A stretch of 29,910 nt of DNA from an uncultured Muribaculaceae bacterium (GTDB lineage: Bacteria > Bacteroidota > Bacteroidia > Bacteroidales > Muribaculaceae). Below the pieces are notes generated by a model. That model did not search any database and was not told the origin of the DNA. It was given only the letters and a program-made list of their open reading frames with translations. The stretch lies in NCBI GenBank assembly GCA_910584665.1, contig CAJUBL010000040.1:1-29910 (forward strand). Direction: 5' to 3'. The translations under genes and the position numbers were made by a program. How positions within the stretch are numbered: the stretch's first letter is position 1; each line of letters starts with the position of its first letter. Positions 8,412-14,463 of the stretch are shown piece by piece.

Positions 8412-9797
8412 TCACTTCATCAATGATGTCTCGATCTTGTTGACATCGTCCTGAAGCTGCTTCTCCAGCGGGAGACGTTCCTCGATATTCTTGCATGCAT
8501 ACAGGACGGTGGCGTGGGTACGCGACAGACGCGTTCCGATGGCCGTCAATGGCATCCTGACATGCTTCTTGGCAAGATACATCACCATCTGACGCGCATC
8601 GGAAATCTCACGTTTACGTGACTTTGTGAACAGATCGTCGGGCTCAATGTTGTAATAAGCGCTGACGCTCTGGGTTATCATCTCGAAATTAAGCTGTCTG
8701 CGTGCAACTTTTACAGCATTGCTCAGAACATTACGGGCAAGATCGATCGTGATATCCTGAGACAGGATTGTAGCATGGGCCAGCAACGATACCATAATGC
8801 CCTCAAGCTCACGTATACTGCCGGTAACATTCTCGGCGATATAGTCCAGAACTTCCTGACTGATGCTGAGGCCGTCGGTATCGGCCTTACGGCGCAGGAC
8901 TTCCTTACGAAGCTGGAGATCAGGGCGTTCAAGCTCGACGGTCATGCCCCACTTCAGACGCGTGAGCATACGCTCAGGCATGCCCTTAAGCTGAGAAGGA
9001 CAACAATCGCTCGTAAGGATTATACGTTTATTGTTAAGATGGAGATGATTGAAGATGTGGAAAAAAGTCATCTGGGTCTTCTCCTTGTCTATAAGATCCT
9101 GAATGTCATCAATGATCAGGACATCTATACTCTGGTAGAAGTTGATGAACTCGTTGATCTTGCCGTTACGGCTGGCAACGGTGAACTGGCTCTCGAACAG
9201 ACGGGCATTGACATACAGCACACGTGCCATAGGATTACGTTCCTTGATACGGATGCCTATGGCATGGATAAGATGCGTCTTGCCTACACCCGACGGACCG
9301 AAGACGAACAGCGGATTGAATGTCGTACAGGTCGGATCATTGGCTATAGTCTCGCCTATGGAACGGGCAAGGCGGTTGCTGATGCTCCCACAGTAATTCT
9401 CAAACGTATAGTGAGGATTAAGCTGGGAGTCGAACATTACGTTGACCGGAGCCTGGAACGGATTGGCCTTGACAGGCTCGTCTTTTATCACATGACTCCG
9501 GTTATCGCTACGCACGTCGACACGCGTGGCCGGCTGGTTACGGACCTGCTCGTACTGATAATAAAGATTGACGCCATCGCCATATACCCTACGCAACACC
9601 GTTCCTATAATACCGAGATATTTCTCCTCGAGATACTCGACAAAATAAGGAGACGGCACCGACAAGGTAAGATTGCCATCGACATAGGATACAGCCGATA
9701 CCGGCTCGAACCAGGCATTGTACTGGTCAGTCGGCAGGTTATCCTTAAATATCTTAAGGCAGTCTTCCCAATTATATGTACATTTAGCGGTTGACAT
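8412..9797 (-). CDS. dnaA: Chromosomal replication initiator DnaA
   Basis: DnaA is the AAA+ ATPase that binds DnaA boxes at the origin, melts it and recruits the replicative helicase. The 461-residue protein has domain I (about 1-85, beginning with WEDCLKIFKDNL), a short linker, the AAA+ domain with Walker A GPSGVGKTH (near K173) and Walker B LIIDDIQ, and the C-terminal DNA-binding domain ending with the DnaA signature containing LSRTHATVLYACKNIE. The start is the ATG at 9797. Upstream lies a 354-bp gene-free, structured A/T-rich region, and a DUF2461 gene follows. Whether the chromosomal origin is nearby cannot be decided from this window. Confidence 0.98.
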   Translation of the reverse strand: MSTAKCTYNWEDCLKIFKDNLPTDQYNAWFEPVSAVSYVDGNLTLSVPSPYFVEYLEEKYLGIIGTVLRRVYGDGVNLYYQYEQVRNQPATRVDVRSDNRSHVIKDEPVKANPFQAPVNVMFDSQLNPHYTFENYCGSISNRLARSIGETIANDPTCTTFNPLFVFGPSGVGKTHLIHAIGIRIKERNPMARVLYVNARLFESQFTVASRNGKINEFINFYQSIDVLIIDDIQDLIDKEKTQMTFFHIFNHLHLNNKRIILTSDCCPSQLKGMPERMLTRLKWGMTVELERPDLQLRKEVLRRKADTDGLSISQEVLDYIAENVTGSIRELEGIMVSLLAHATILSQDITIDLARNVLSNAVKVARRQLNFEMITQSVSAYYNIEPDDLFTKSRKREISDARQMVMYLAKKHVRMPLTAIGTRLSRTHATVLYACKNIEERLPLEKQLQDDVNKIETSLMK

Positions 9798-9817
9798 AAA
9801 CTCTTTATTTGACGATA

Positions 9818-9848
9818 CAAAATTCTACATTTTTTTTCTCAAAAACAA
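9818..9848 (-). promoter_or_regulatory. Putative dnaA promoter
   Basis: On the minus strand GAATTTTG (9825-9818) matches TAnnTTTG at seven of eight bases when the two free positions are counted. A TTG at 9848-9846 lies 20 bases upstream, where the -33 element belongs. Transcription would start near 9812, leaving a leader of about 15 nt. The palindrome at 9861-9873 lies just upstream. Confidence 0.4.
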
Positions 9849-9860
9849 TGGTTAAAATAT

Positions 9861-9873
9861 TTGGAATTTCCAA
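9861..9873. promoter_or_regulatory. Palindrome upstream of dnaA, possible operator
   Basis: TTGGAATTTCCAA is a perfect inverted repeat (6-bp arms, 1-bp centre) located about 50-60 bp upstream of the predicted dnaA transcription start. Its size and position suit a dimeric transcription factor site. The binding protein is unknown. Confidence 0.4.
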
Positions 9874-9897
9874 TTATCGTTCAACTGCACTGATGTT

Positions 9898-9964
9898 CAG
9901 CATTTTAATCGAGACCCAGTAATAAAGTTAAATTATTACTTTAAAAGCAGGTCTCATATTGCTG
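9898..9964. other. Three-helix hairpin upstream of dnaA
   Basis: Three nested inverted repeats stack in order: CAGCA (9898-9902) with TGCTG (9960-9964); GAGACC (9911-9916) with GGTCTC (9950-9955); and AGTAATAA (9918-9925) with TTATTACT (9933-9940) around a 7-nt loop. That is 19 base pairs in one 67-nt unit. It could act as DNA (cruciform or protein site) or as a structured RNA if transcribed. Confidence 0.5.
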
Positions 9965-10082
9965 TGTTACACTCTACTACATAATTACACACTAAAATTA
10001 AGTTATTAACATTTCATACCTTACCCACAAGACCGGACATGTTCCAAACCGTGTGCTACAGCGAGATTTAAAGCAAAACTTT

Positions 10083-10125
10083 AAGCGGTCGGTTATTTAG
10101 ATTCAGTCTAAATAACCGACCGCTT
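10083..10125. terminator. 19-bp perfect hairpin, probable bidirectional terminator
   Basis: AAGCGGTCGGTTATTTAGA (10083-10101) pairs perfectly with 10107-10125 around the 5-nt loop TTCAG. On the plus strand the arm runs into TTTT (10124-10127). On the minus strand the tail is weaker (AAAGTTTT). It sits 26 bp beyond the MCE gene stop, so the simplest role is to end the amidase-MCE transcript before the dnaA region. Confidence 0.8.
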
Positions 10126-10151
10126 TTCCATGCCTCCGGAATATCTCGCTC

Positions 10152-11039
10152 TTACAGAAGTTTAATTGATATATACCGTTTCGGGTTTTTCTTTACATCC
10201 ACAAGAAGAGAATCAAGACTCGAAACAGCATTGTTCAGGTTATTATAGAGTGCGGGATCATGTATAAGCTGTCCGAGCGAAGAGTCGTCACTGTTGAGAG
10301 CGGCCGACAGCACCCTGAGCTGATCGGATATATCGCGCACATTCCGAAGAGTCACATCAATATCGGATTTATCAAGACGAGCGGACAGGTGACTGAGATT
10401 ACAGGACATCGTGTCAAGATTGGATGTGATTTTCCTTACATCAGACATGACGGCAGGCAGACTGACAACCGATCGGTCAAGACGATCAAGAGTAGAGGCA
10501 AGCGTGGCGGTAATATGATCAAGACGGGCTATGGACGCCGCAAGAGCCGGATCTGCCACAAGTGTGCTGACATTGGTAAGCAACGTGTCGACAGTAGGCA
10601 GAATACGGTTTACACCAGGCATCAGATTCTGTGATACACTCTCCATCATACCTGACGCTGTAATACCTATGAGTCTGTCTCCCACTTCATGATAATCATT
10701 ATTGGCCGCAAGCTCGAGACGGACGGTAGCTGTACCCAGAAGATCGGCTTCGATGACAGCCTTGGAACCCTGAGGAACTTTCAGCGCTTTGTCAAGACTC
10801 ATCTCGACAAGCACATGACCGGGATTATCATACTCATAACTTATGTCACTCACCTGCCCGACTTTGAAGCCGTTGACTGAAACAGGAGCCGAGACCTGAA
10901 GGCCGGCCACATTGGTATATGAGGCCGAATAATAGTTTGCGGGCTTGAACACATTGACCCCCTTAAGGAACTCGATACCGAAGAAGAGTATCGCAAGTGC
11001 TATCAGGACGCATAGTCCTATGATAAAATTACGTTTCAT
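10152..11039 (-). CDS. MCE/MlaD family lipid-transport protein
   Basis: MCE-domain proteins are anchored in the inner membrane and form rings that shuttle phospholipids or other hydrophobic molecules across the periplasm. The 295-residue product has one N-terminal membrane segment (about 5-22), an MCE domain at about 38-115 (starting YSASYTNVAGLQVSAPVSVNGFKVG), and a long helical tail (about 140-280) likely to form the pore-lining helices. It lies 37 bp downstream of an amidase gene on the same strand, and a strong hairpin follows. The usual MlaE permease and MlaF ATPase genes are not in the window, so its partners must be encoded elsewhere. Confidence 0.9.
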   Translation of the reverse strand: MKRNFIIGLCVLIALAILFFGIEFLKGVNVFKPANYYSASYTNVAGLQVSAPVSVNGFKVGQVSDISYEYDNPGHVLVEMSLDKALKVPQGSKAVIEADLLGTATVRLELAANNDYHEVGDRLIGITASGMMESVSQNLMPGVNRILPTVDTLLTNVSTLVADPALAASIARLDHITATLASTLDRLDRSVVSLPAVMSDVRKITSNLDTMSCNLSHLSARLDKSDIDVTLRNVRDISDQLRVLSAALNSDDSSLGQLIHDPALYNNLNNAVSSLDSLLVDVKKNPKRYISIKLL

Positions 11040-11076
11040 ATCTTATATGATCATTTATACATTACATAACAGGAAA

Positions 11077-11871
11077 TCAGTCATCATCAACAGGATTAAA
11101 TTCCTTATAGGTCATAAATCCCTCGTATATTGCATCGGCCAGTTTCTTCTGTCCTTGCTCTGATGCAAGAAACTTTTCCTGAGTTGGATTGCAAATGAAA
11201 TCCAGTTCTATCAGAACCGAAGGCATAGATGTAGCCCACAGCACCCAGAATCCGGCCTGCCTGACTCCCTTGTCGACACGGTCCGCATTGGAGACAAGAG
11301 ACTGCTGGACCAGTTCGGCCATCTCGATACTCTGATCCATATGACGGCTCTGACTAAGTTCGAATATAATATAACTCTCCGACGACTCCGGATCAAACCC
11401 CTGATATACCTCCGTGTGATCGGCTTCGAGAGACATCACGGAATTCTCACGCATTGCCACAGCAAGATTATCATCGCTACGGTGCAGACCGAGAGTATAG
11501 ACCTCGGCTCCTGAGATAGAACGGCGCCGTTTATTCTTTCTGGCAACCGAGTTTACATGAATCGAAATGAACAGATCTCCATGAGCCTCATTGGCAATAT
11601 CAGCACGGTCCTTAAGCGAGACAAACGTATCGGAAGAACGCGTATATACCACCTTCACATCCTTACATTCTTTCCTGATCCTGTCGCCCAGCCGCCTGGC
11701 CACGTTCAATGTTATATTTTTCTCATAAGTCTTTGCGCCCCGTGCACCGACATCCTTGCCGCCGTGACCGGGATCAATCACCAGTACAAAATCCCGCGCC
11801 TGCACCGACCCTGAGAAACAGATGCCGGACAGGAGCAACACAAATATCGTAATAATGGAGCGGTATATCAT
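11077..11871 (-). CDS. Secreted N-acetylmuramoyl-L-alanine amidase (Amidase_3)
   Basis: This zinc enzyme cuts the bond between MurNAc and the stem peptide in periplasmic peptidoglycan. The 264-residue product has a signal peptide (1-25, ending SGSVQA). The Amidase_3 zinc ligands are H36 in DPGHGG, E50 in YEKN and H105 in SIHVN, and the catalytic Glu is E222 in VLIELDFI. It is close to the AmiC catalytic domain with no AMIN or SPOR domain, so targeting probably relies on a partner protein. The insert KNKRRRSISG (113-121) lies where the regulatory helix of AmiB/C-type enzymes occurs. A clear promoter lies just upstream and the MCE gene follows by 37 bp. Confidence 0.94.
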   Translation of the reverse strand: MIYRSIITIFVLLLSGICFSGSVQARDFVLVIDPGHGGKDVGARGAKTYEKNITLNVARRLGDRIRKECKDVKVVYTRSSDTFVSLKDRADIANEAHGDLFISIHVNSVARKNKRRRSISGAEVYTLGLHRSDDNLAVAMRENSVMSLEADHTEVYQGFDPESSESYIIFELSQSRHMDQSIEMAELVQQSLVSNADRVDKGVRQAGFWVLWATSMPSVLIELDFICNPTQEKFLASEQGQKKLADAIYEGFMTYKEFNPVDDD

Positions 11872-11891
11872 TATAATAATTTTTCAGACTA

Positions 11892-11920
11892 CAAAAGTAA
11901 GAAAAATAACCGTTATACAA
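11892..11920 (-). promoter_or_regulatory. Amidase-MCE operon promoter
   Basis: The minus strand reads TACTTTTG at 11899-11892, an exact TAnnTTTG match, with TTG at 11920-11918 as a -33 element 18 bases upstream. The predicted leader is about 16 nt. The -33 area overlaps a hyphenated dyad, ATACAAG (11915-11921) with CTTGTAT (11925-11931), which might bind a regulator. Confidence 0.6.
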
Positions 11921-12013
11921 GATCCTTGTATGTTACAAATATCATACGAAGTCGCCAAAACCACCAGTTTTGGGTAATAATCAATATATTCCGGTGTGTA
12001 CTGATACAAAAAT

Positions 12014-12056
12014 ACGCCCGCCATTACCCCTGATACAGGGAAGTAGCGGCAGACGT
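12014..12056 (-). terminator. Imperfect long hairpin after the thioredoxin-like gene
   Basis: ACGCCCGCCATTACCCC and its near-complement in GGGAAGTAGCGGCAGACGT can form a long stem with a few mismatches. It begins 24 bp beyond the stop of the thioredoxin-like gene on the minus strand. No strong T-run follows, so the terminator role is tentative. Confidence 0.35.
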
Positions 12057-12079
12057 CTGAAACAGAATGTCAACAGGAG

Positions 12080-12574
12080 TCAGATACACTCCGACATCAG
12101 CTTTCGGGCCAGAACATCGTCGGGGTCTATGGCCTCGATAACCCCTGCGGGGTTAATGAGGAATGAATGAAGTCCACGATCAAGATGATATAGTTTCCTG
12201 ATGGCGTGAGCCTGCCTGCCCTCGACATGATATTGACTGCAACGAGACAGATTGTCGCGACTGACCACCTCATCAAAGAGTTCGGCATTACGGTCCAAAT
12301 TGACCGCAATATGCTCCAACCGGTCATTCCCGTCACAAAATGCATCATACCTGTTGCAACGAAGCCGAGAGGCCGCGTCGCTCGACGACCAGAACGTCAC
12401 AAGCACATACTTACCCCTGAAAGCACCGAGCGTGGTGACAGAGGAATCAGCGGCTGTCAGAGACAGAGCCGGTGAGTAATGTCCTACCACCGGAGCTGTA
12501 GCGCGATCGGTATTTGCCGACAAGGTAAGAACGAGAACAGCGAAGCAGGCAATAAACAGAATTGCTTTCTTCAT
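12080..12574 (-). CDS. Exported thioredoxin-fold protein lacking CxxC
   Basis: The 164-residue product has a signal peptide (about 1-20) and then a TlpA/ResA-like layout: a substrate-entry strand (SPALSLTAADSSVTTLGAFRGK, 34-55), the core strand YVLVTFW (56-62), and a later FLINPAGVIEAI strand. In TlpA-type proteins FW is followed by ATWCPPC; here the corresponding positions read SSSDAAS, so D66 and S69 replace both cysteines. The cis-proline region also differs (GLHSFL). It therefore cannot do dithiol-disulfide exchange by the usual mechanism and may serve as a binding or structural protein in the periplasm. It has its own predicted promoter with a long, structured leader. The stop is at 12080-12082; no partner gene is adjacent in the same transcript. 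Confidence 0.8.
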   Translation of the reverse strand: MKKAILFIACFAVLVLTLSANTDRATAPVVGHYSPALSLTAADSSVTTLGAFRGKYVLVTFWSSSDAASRLRCNRYDAFCDGNDRLEHIAVNLDRNAELFDEVVSRDNLSRCSQYHVEGRQAHAIRKLYHLDRGLHSFLINPAGVIEAIDPDDVLARKLMSECI

Positions 12575-12599
12575 AATCTTGTATTTGTGTTACTACTCA

Positions 12600-12684
12600 G
12601 AACAGTCACCAGGGGATACAACCGCATGCCCATAAAACGGTTACTGTTCTTGCCGATTTTCGGCCCGTGTCATCTCCATGACAC
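12600..12684 (-). other. Structured leader of the thioredoxin-like gene
   Basis: Within the predicted 130-nt leader, GTGTCAT (12667-12673) pairs with ATGACAC (12678-12684) around a 4-nt loop. Further on, GAACAGT (12600-12606) and AACCG (12620-12624) pair with CGGTT and ACTGTTC (12638-12649). It is a possible regulatory leader; I recognise no known riboswitch class. Confidence 0.35.
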
Positions 12685-12708
12685 TTCAACGTGTGTGTTA
12701 ATACGCTA

Positions 12709-12739
12709 CAAAAGTACACATTTTTACCGGAATAACCAA
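12709..12739 (-). promoter_or_regulatory. Promoter of the thioredoxin-like gene
   Basis: The minus strand reads TACTTTTG at 12716-12709, an exact TAnnTTTG match, with ATTG ending at 12737 as -33 element exactly 20 bases upstream. The start of transcription would be near 12704, about 130 nt before the ATG. Confidence 0.6.
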
Positions 12740-12807
12740 TTTGTAACATCTGTGTCACACGATCAGCTCACTCCCGTATGTCTCAAATCGGCATTACAAG
12801 CGGGAAT

Positions 12808-12839
12808 CAGGATGTTGTTAATTTAAGTTAACCATCCTG
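12808..12839 (-). terminator. Hairpin after the gldB-like gene
   Basis: CAGGATG (12808-12814) pairs with CATCCTG (12833-12839), continued inward by GTTAA/TTAAC with a 2-nt bulge. It lies 21 bp past the gldB-like stop on the minus strand. The stem is strong but no T-run follows. Confidence 0.45.
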
Positions 12840-12859
12840 CGCGGCAGTCAGATCCGGTC

Positions 12860-13810
12860 CTACCCGGGTGTATAACGAGACTTGATAAGAGACTGCTGTG
12901 ACTCTCCATAAAAGCATTGAGACAGGAGCCGGGACAATGGGACATCCGGATTATTATCAACATACGAGTCCACAATAGCAAGACCGACATAACGACCTAT
13001 ACGAGACGGTAATTCAAGACTGCCGAGGCGGGAAAAGGGAGCCGGACCGAAAAGCAAAGCGATATCTGAGGGGGAATTACTGTAAAGCATGCGTCCGGCC
13101 GCCAGAGCTTTCCAGATATCACACTCATGACGATATGCATCTTCAAACTGAGCCGGGGTATAACCCAGAGCCTGCATATCATCGTCGAGAGCAAGCGAAA
13201 CCGCCCTGGCAACCGCGCCCTCATACAGCATACGCTCAAGTACTGTTCCCTCCACCGGCTCATACGGATAGCTGACTCGCACCAGTGCCTCAACGACATC
13301 CGGAACGACCCGTGCCGGCACCTTATGGCGTGCGACATAAGACGGCATTGATTCATAGCCAGGATAATCTGCACCGAGATAATGGTTTAAAGCAATGAAT
13401 ACCGTAGAGTCACTTACGATCACAGACTGCATGTAGGGACTGGCTATACCGTATATCCTCCCCACCCTTATATCTGGCAAAATACCGGCAACCCTGTGCA
13501 ATGCATCACCAAGCGGACTCTGCAGAGAGTCGGCCGCTGTAAAACGAGCCTTGATATCAGCGCCGAATATCCGTATGACATCGCTGTCATAAAGTCGTCC
13601 TACGGCCTCGTCACGCCCCATCGAGTCGAGTCCCATGACAGCAAGATAAAGATCCAGGCCGGGCTGAAGCGAGTCGGCCGACCCGATGCTATCAGATATA
13701 TACAAGTCAATGCGACCTATCATTACCGGTTCCGGATAATGACTATCAGACCGTGACTGTCCGCATGCCGACAGAAGAAGCCCGATCAATATAAACAGAA
13801 TATCTCTCAT
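12860..13810 (-). CDS. GldB-like outer-envelope lipoprotein
   Basis: The 316-residue product resembles the GldB family of Bacteroidetes lipoproteins, first known as part of the gliding machinery but also kept in non-gliding Bacteroidales. It begins with a type II signal peptide whose lipobox LSAC places the acylated cysteine at C16. The central part contains the family's VFIALNHYLGADYP stretch (about 137-150) and an E-rich helical segment ERMLYEGAVARAV (about 186-198) that resembles, but lacks, a full HExxH metalloprotease motif. Its ATG overlaps the lrp stop by 4 bases (ATGA), so translation is probably coupled to the regulator. No other gld genes are present, so a gliding role is not supported here; the molecular function is unknown. 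Confidence 0.75.
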   Translation of the reverse strand: MRDILFILIGLLLSACGQSRSDSHYPEPVMIGRIDLYISDSIGSADSLQPGLDLYLAVMGLDSMGRDEAVGRLYDSDVIRIFGADIKARFTAADSLQSPLGDALHRVAGILPDIRVGRIYGIASPYMQSVIVSDSTVFIALNHYLGADYPGYESMPSYVARHKVPARVVPDVVEALVRVSYPYEPVEGTVLERMLYEGAVARAVSLALDDDMQALGYTPAQFEDAYRHECDIWKALAAGRMLYSNSPSDIALLFGPAPFSRLGSLELPSRIGRYVGLAIVDSYVDNNPDVPLSRLLSQCFYGESQQSLIKSRYTPG

Positions 13811-14286
13811 AATGACAACGGTATGGAATGTGTGTTCTTGACCTCATCCAGTACAAATGAGCTGTTAAGAGATCCAATGCAGTCAAGATCACCGAGAATG
13901 CGGAGAATAAACTTCTGGTATGACTTCATATCACGTGTATATATCTTAAGCAGAAAATCATATTCCCCTGAGATATTATAGCATTCGGCTATCTCCGGAA
14001 TAAACCGGACAGCCTGCATTATACGCATACTATTCTCATAGGTGTGCTGTTTCATCTTTATATAACAGAATGCGACAAAACCACAGTCGAGCTTATCAGC
14101 ATCCAGTACAGCCATATACTTATTGACATATCCCTCACGTTCGAGTCTCCTGACCCGCTCGAATGTCGGAGTGGACGAAAGGTTTATCATCGAGGCGAGC
14201 TCTTTGATGGTAAGACGGGAATTTTCCTGAAGTGCTCCAAGAATCTTATAGTCGATCGTATCAAGCGATGAGGATGCTGATTTCAT
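13807..14286 (-). CDS. Lrp/AsnC family transcriptional regulator
   Basis: This is a small DNA-binding regulator that usually responds to amino acids. With the ATG at 14286 it has 159 residues: an N-terminal winged HTH (about 8-60; LDTIDYKILGALQENSR then TIKELASMINLSSTPTFERVRRLEREGYV) and a C-terminal RAM ligand-binding/oligomerisation domain (about 70-155). A TTG at 14298 could extend it by four residues, but the ATG gives the usual family N-terminus and I prefer it. The gene is divergent from an O-acetylhomoserine sulfhydrylase and overlaps the gldB-like gene by 4 bp. Direct repeats in its leader suggest autoregulation, and control of the divergent sulfur gene is a reasonable inference. Confidence 0.92.
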   Translation of the reverse strand: MKSASSSLDTIDYKILGALQENSRLTIKELASMINLSSTPTFERVRRLEREGYVNKYMAVLDADKLDCGFVAFCYIKMKQHTYENSMRIMQAVRFIPEIAECYNISGEYDFLLKIYTRDMKSYQKFILRILGDLDCIGSLNSSFVLDEVKNTHSIPLSL

Positions 14287-14302
14287 ATATAATAACAAAA
14301 TG

Positions 14303-14353
14303 ATCAGAATATTTCTCTATATAAACGGCAATAAAATACTTTTATCAGAATAT
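14303..14353. promoter_or_regulatory. Phased direct repeats ATCAGAATAT in lrp leader
   Basis: ATCAGAATAT occurs at 14303-14312 and 14344-14353, a spacing of 41 bp or about four helical turns. Both copies lie downstream of the predicted lrp promoter, within the transcribed leader. Lrp-family octamers typically bind such phased A/T-rich sites. Binding itself is inferred. Confidence 0.45.
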
Positions 14354-14370
14354 CCTATCTTATTGCATTA

Positions 14371-14378
14371 CAAATATA
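14371..14378 (-). promoter_or_regulatory. lrp -7 promoter element
   Basis: The minus strand reads TATATTTG at 14378-14371, an exact TAnnTTTG match. The -33 region upstream is poor. It would give a leader of about 80 nt containing both ATCAGAATAT repeats. Confidence 0.45.
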
Positions 14379-14405
14379 GTCATATTTTCTAAAATAGCGA
14401 AACAG

Positions 14406-14438
14406 TTTGGAATAAACGCCTGAAAAATCATAAATTTG
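14406..14438 (+). promoter_or_regulatory. O-acetylhomoserine sulfhydrylase promoter
   Basis: TTTG at 14406-14409 and TAAATTTG at 14431-14438 match the Bacteroidetes -33 and -7 elements with 21 bases between. Transcription would begin near 14443, about 20 nt before the ATG, leaving no room for a SAM riboswitch. Confidence 0.7.
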
Positions 14439-14463
14439 CAACATAATAAAATCATCTGTAATT

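Larger units (their letters stand above)
9798..10151. other. Gene-free region upstream of dnaA
   Basis: This 354-bp stretch separates the dnaA start from the 3' end of the MCE gene. It is A/T-rich and holds a 13-bp palindrome (9861-9873), a three-helix hairpin (9898-9964), imperfect DnaA-box-like sequences TTACACACT (9985-9993) and TTACCCACA (10021-10029), and a strong terminator-like hairpin (10083-10125). I see no convincing protein-coding gene in it on either strand. Confidence 0.7.

Noticed and set aside
8775..9794. Long plus-strand reading frame of 339 codons opposite dnaA
   Set aside because: It lies entirely antisense to the clearly recognised dnaA gene, has no recognisable domain and no promoter; it is a shadow frame.
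9798..10151. Chromosomal origin (oriC) next to dnaA
   Set aside because: The region is A/T-rich but has only two imperfect DnaA-box-like sequences and no cluster of consensus boxes. Strand skew could not be computed here, so an origin is not supported.
12479..12826. Plus-strand frame of 115 codons in the leader of the thioredoxin-like gene
   Set aside because: It overlaps the start of the thioredoxin-like gene and its promoter, and has no family features or suitable upstream promoter.
12860..13810. Complete gliding or type IX secretion locus
   Set aside because: Only a single GldB-like gene is present; no gldA, gldC-N, spr or por genes occur in the window.
14299..14463. SAM riboswitch before the O-acetylhomoserine sulfhydrylase
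   Set aside because: The predicted transcript leader is only about 20 nt, too short, and no SAM riboswitch core is visible.
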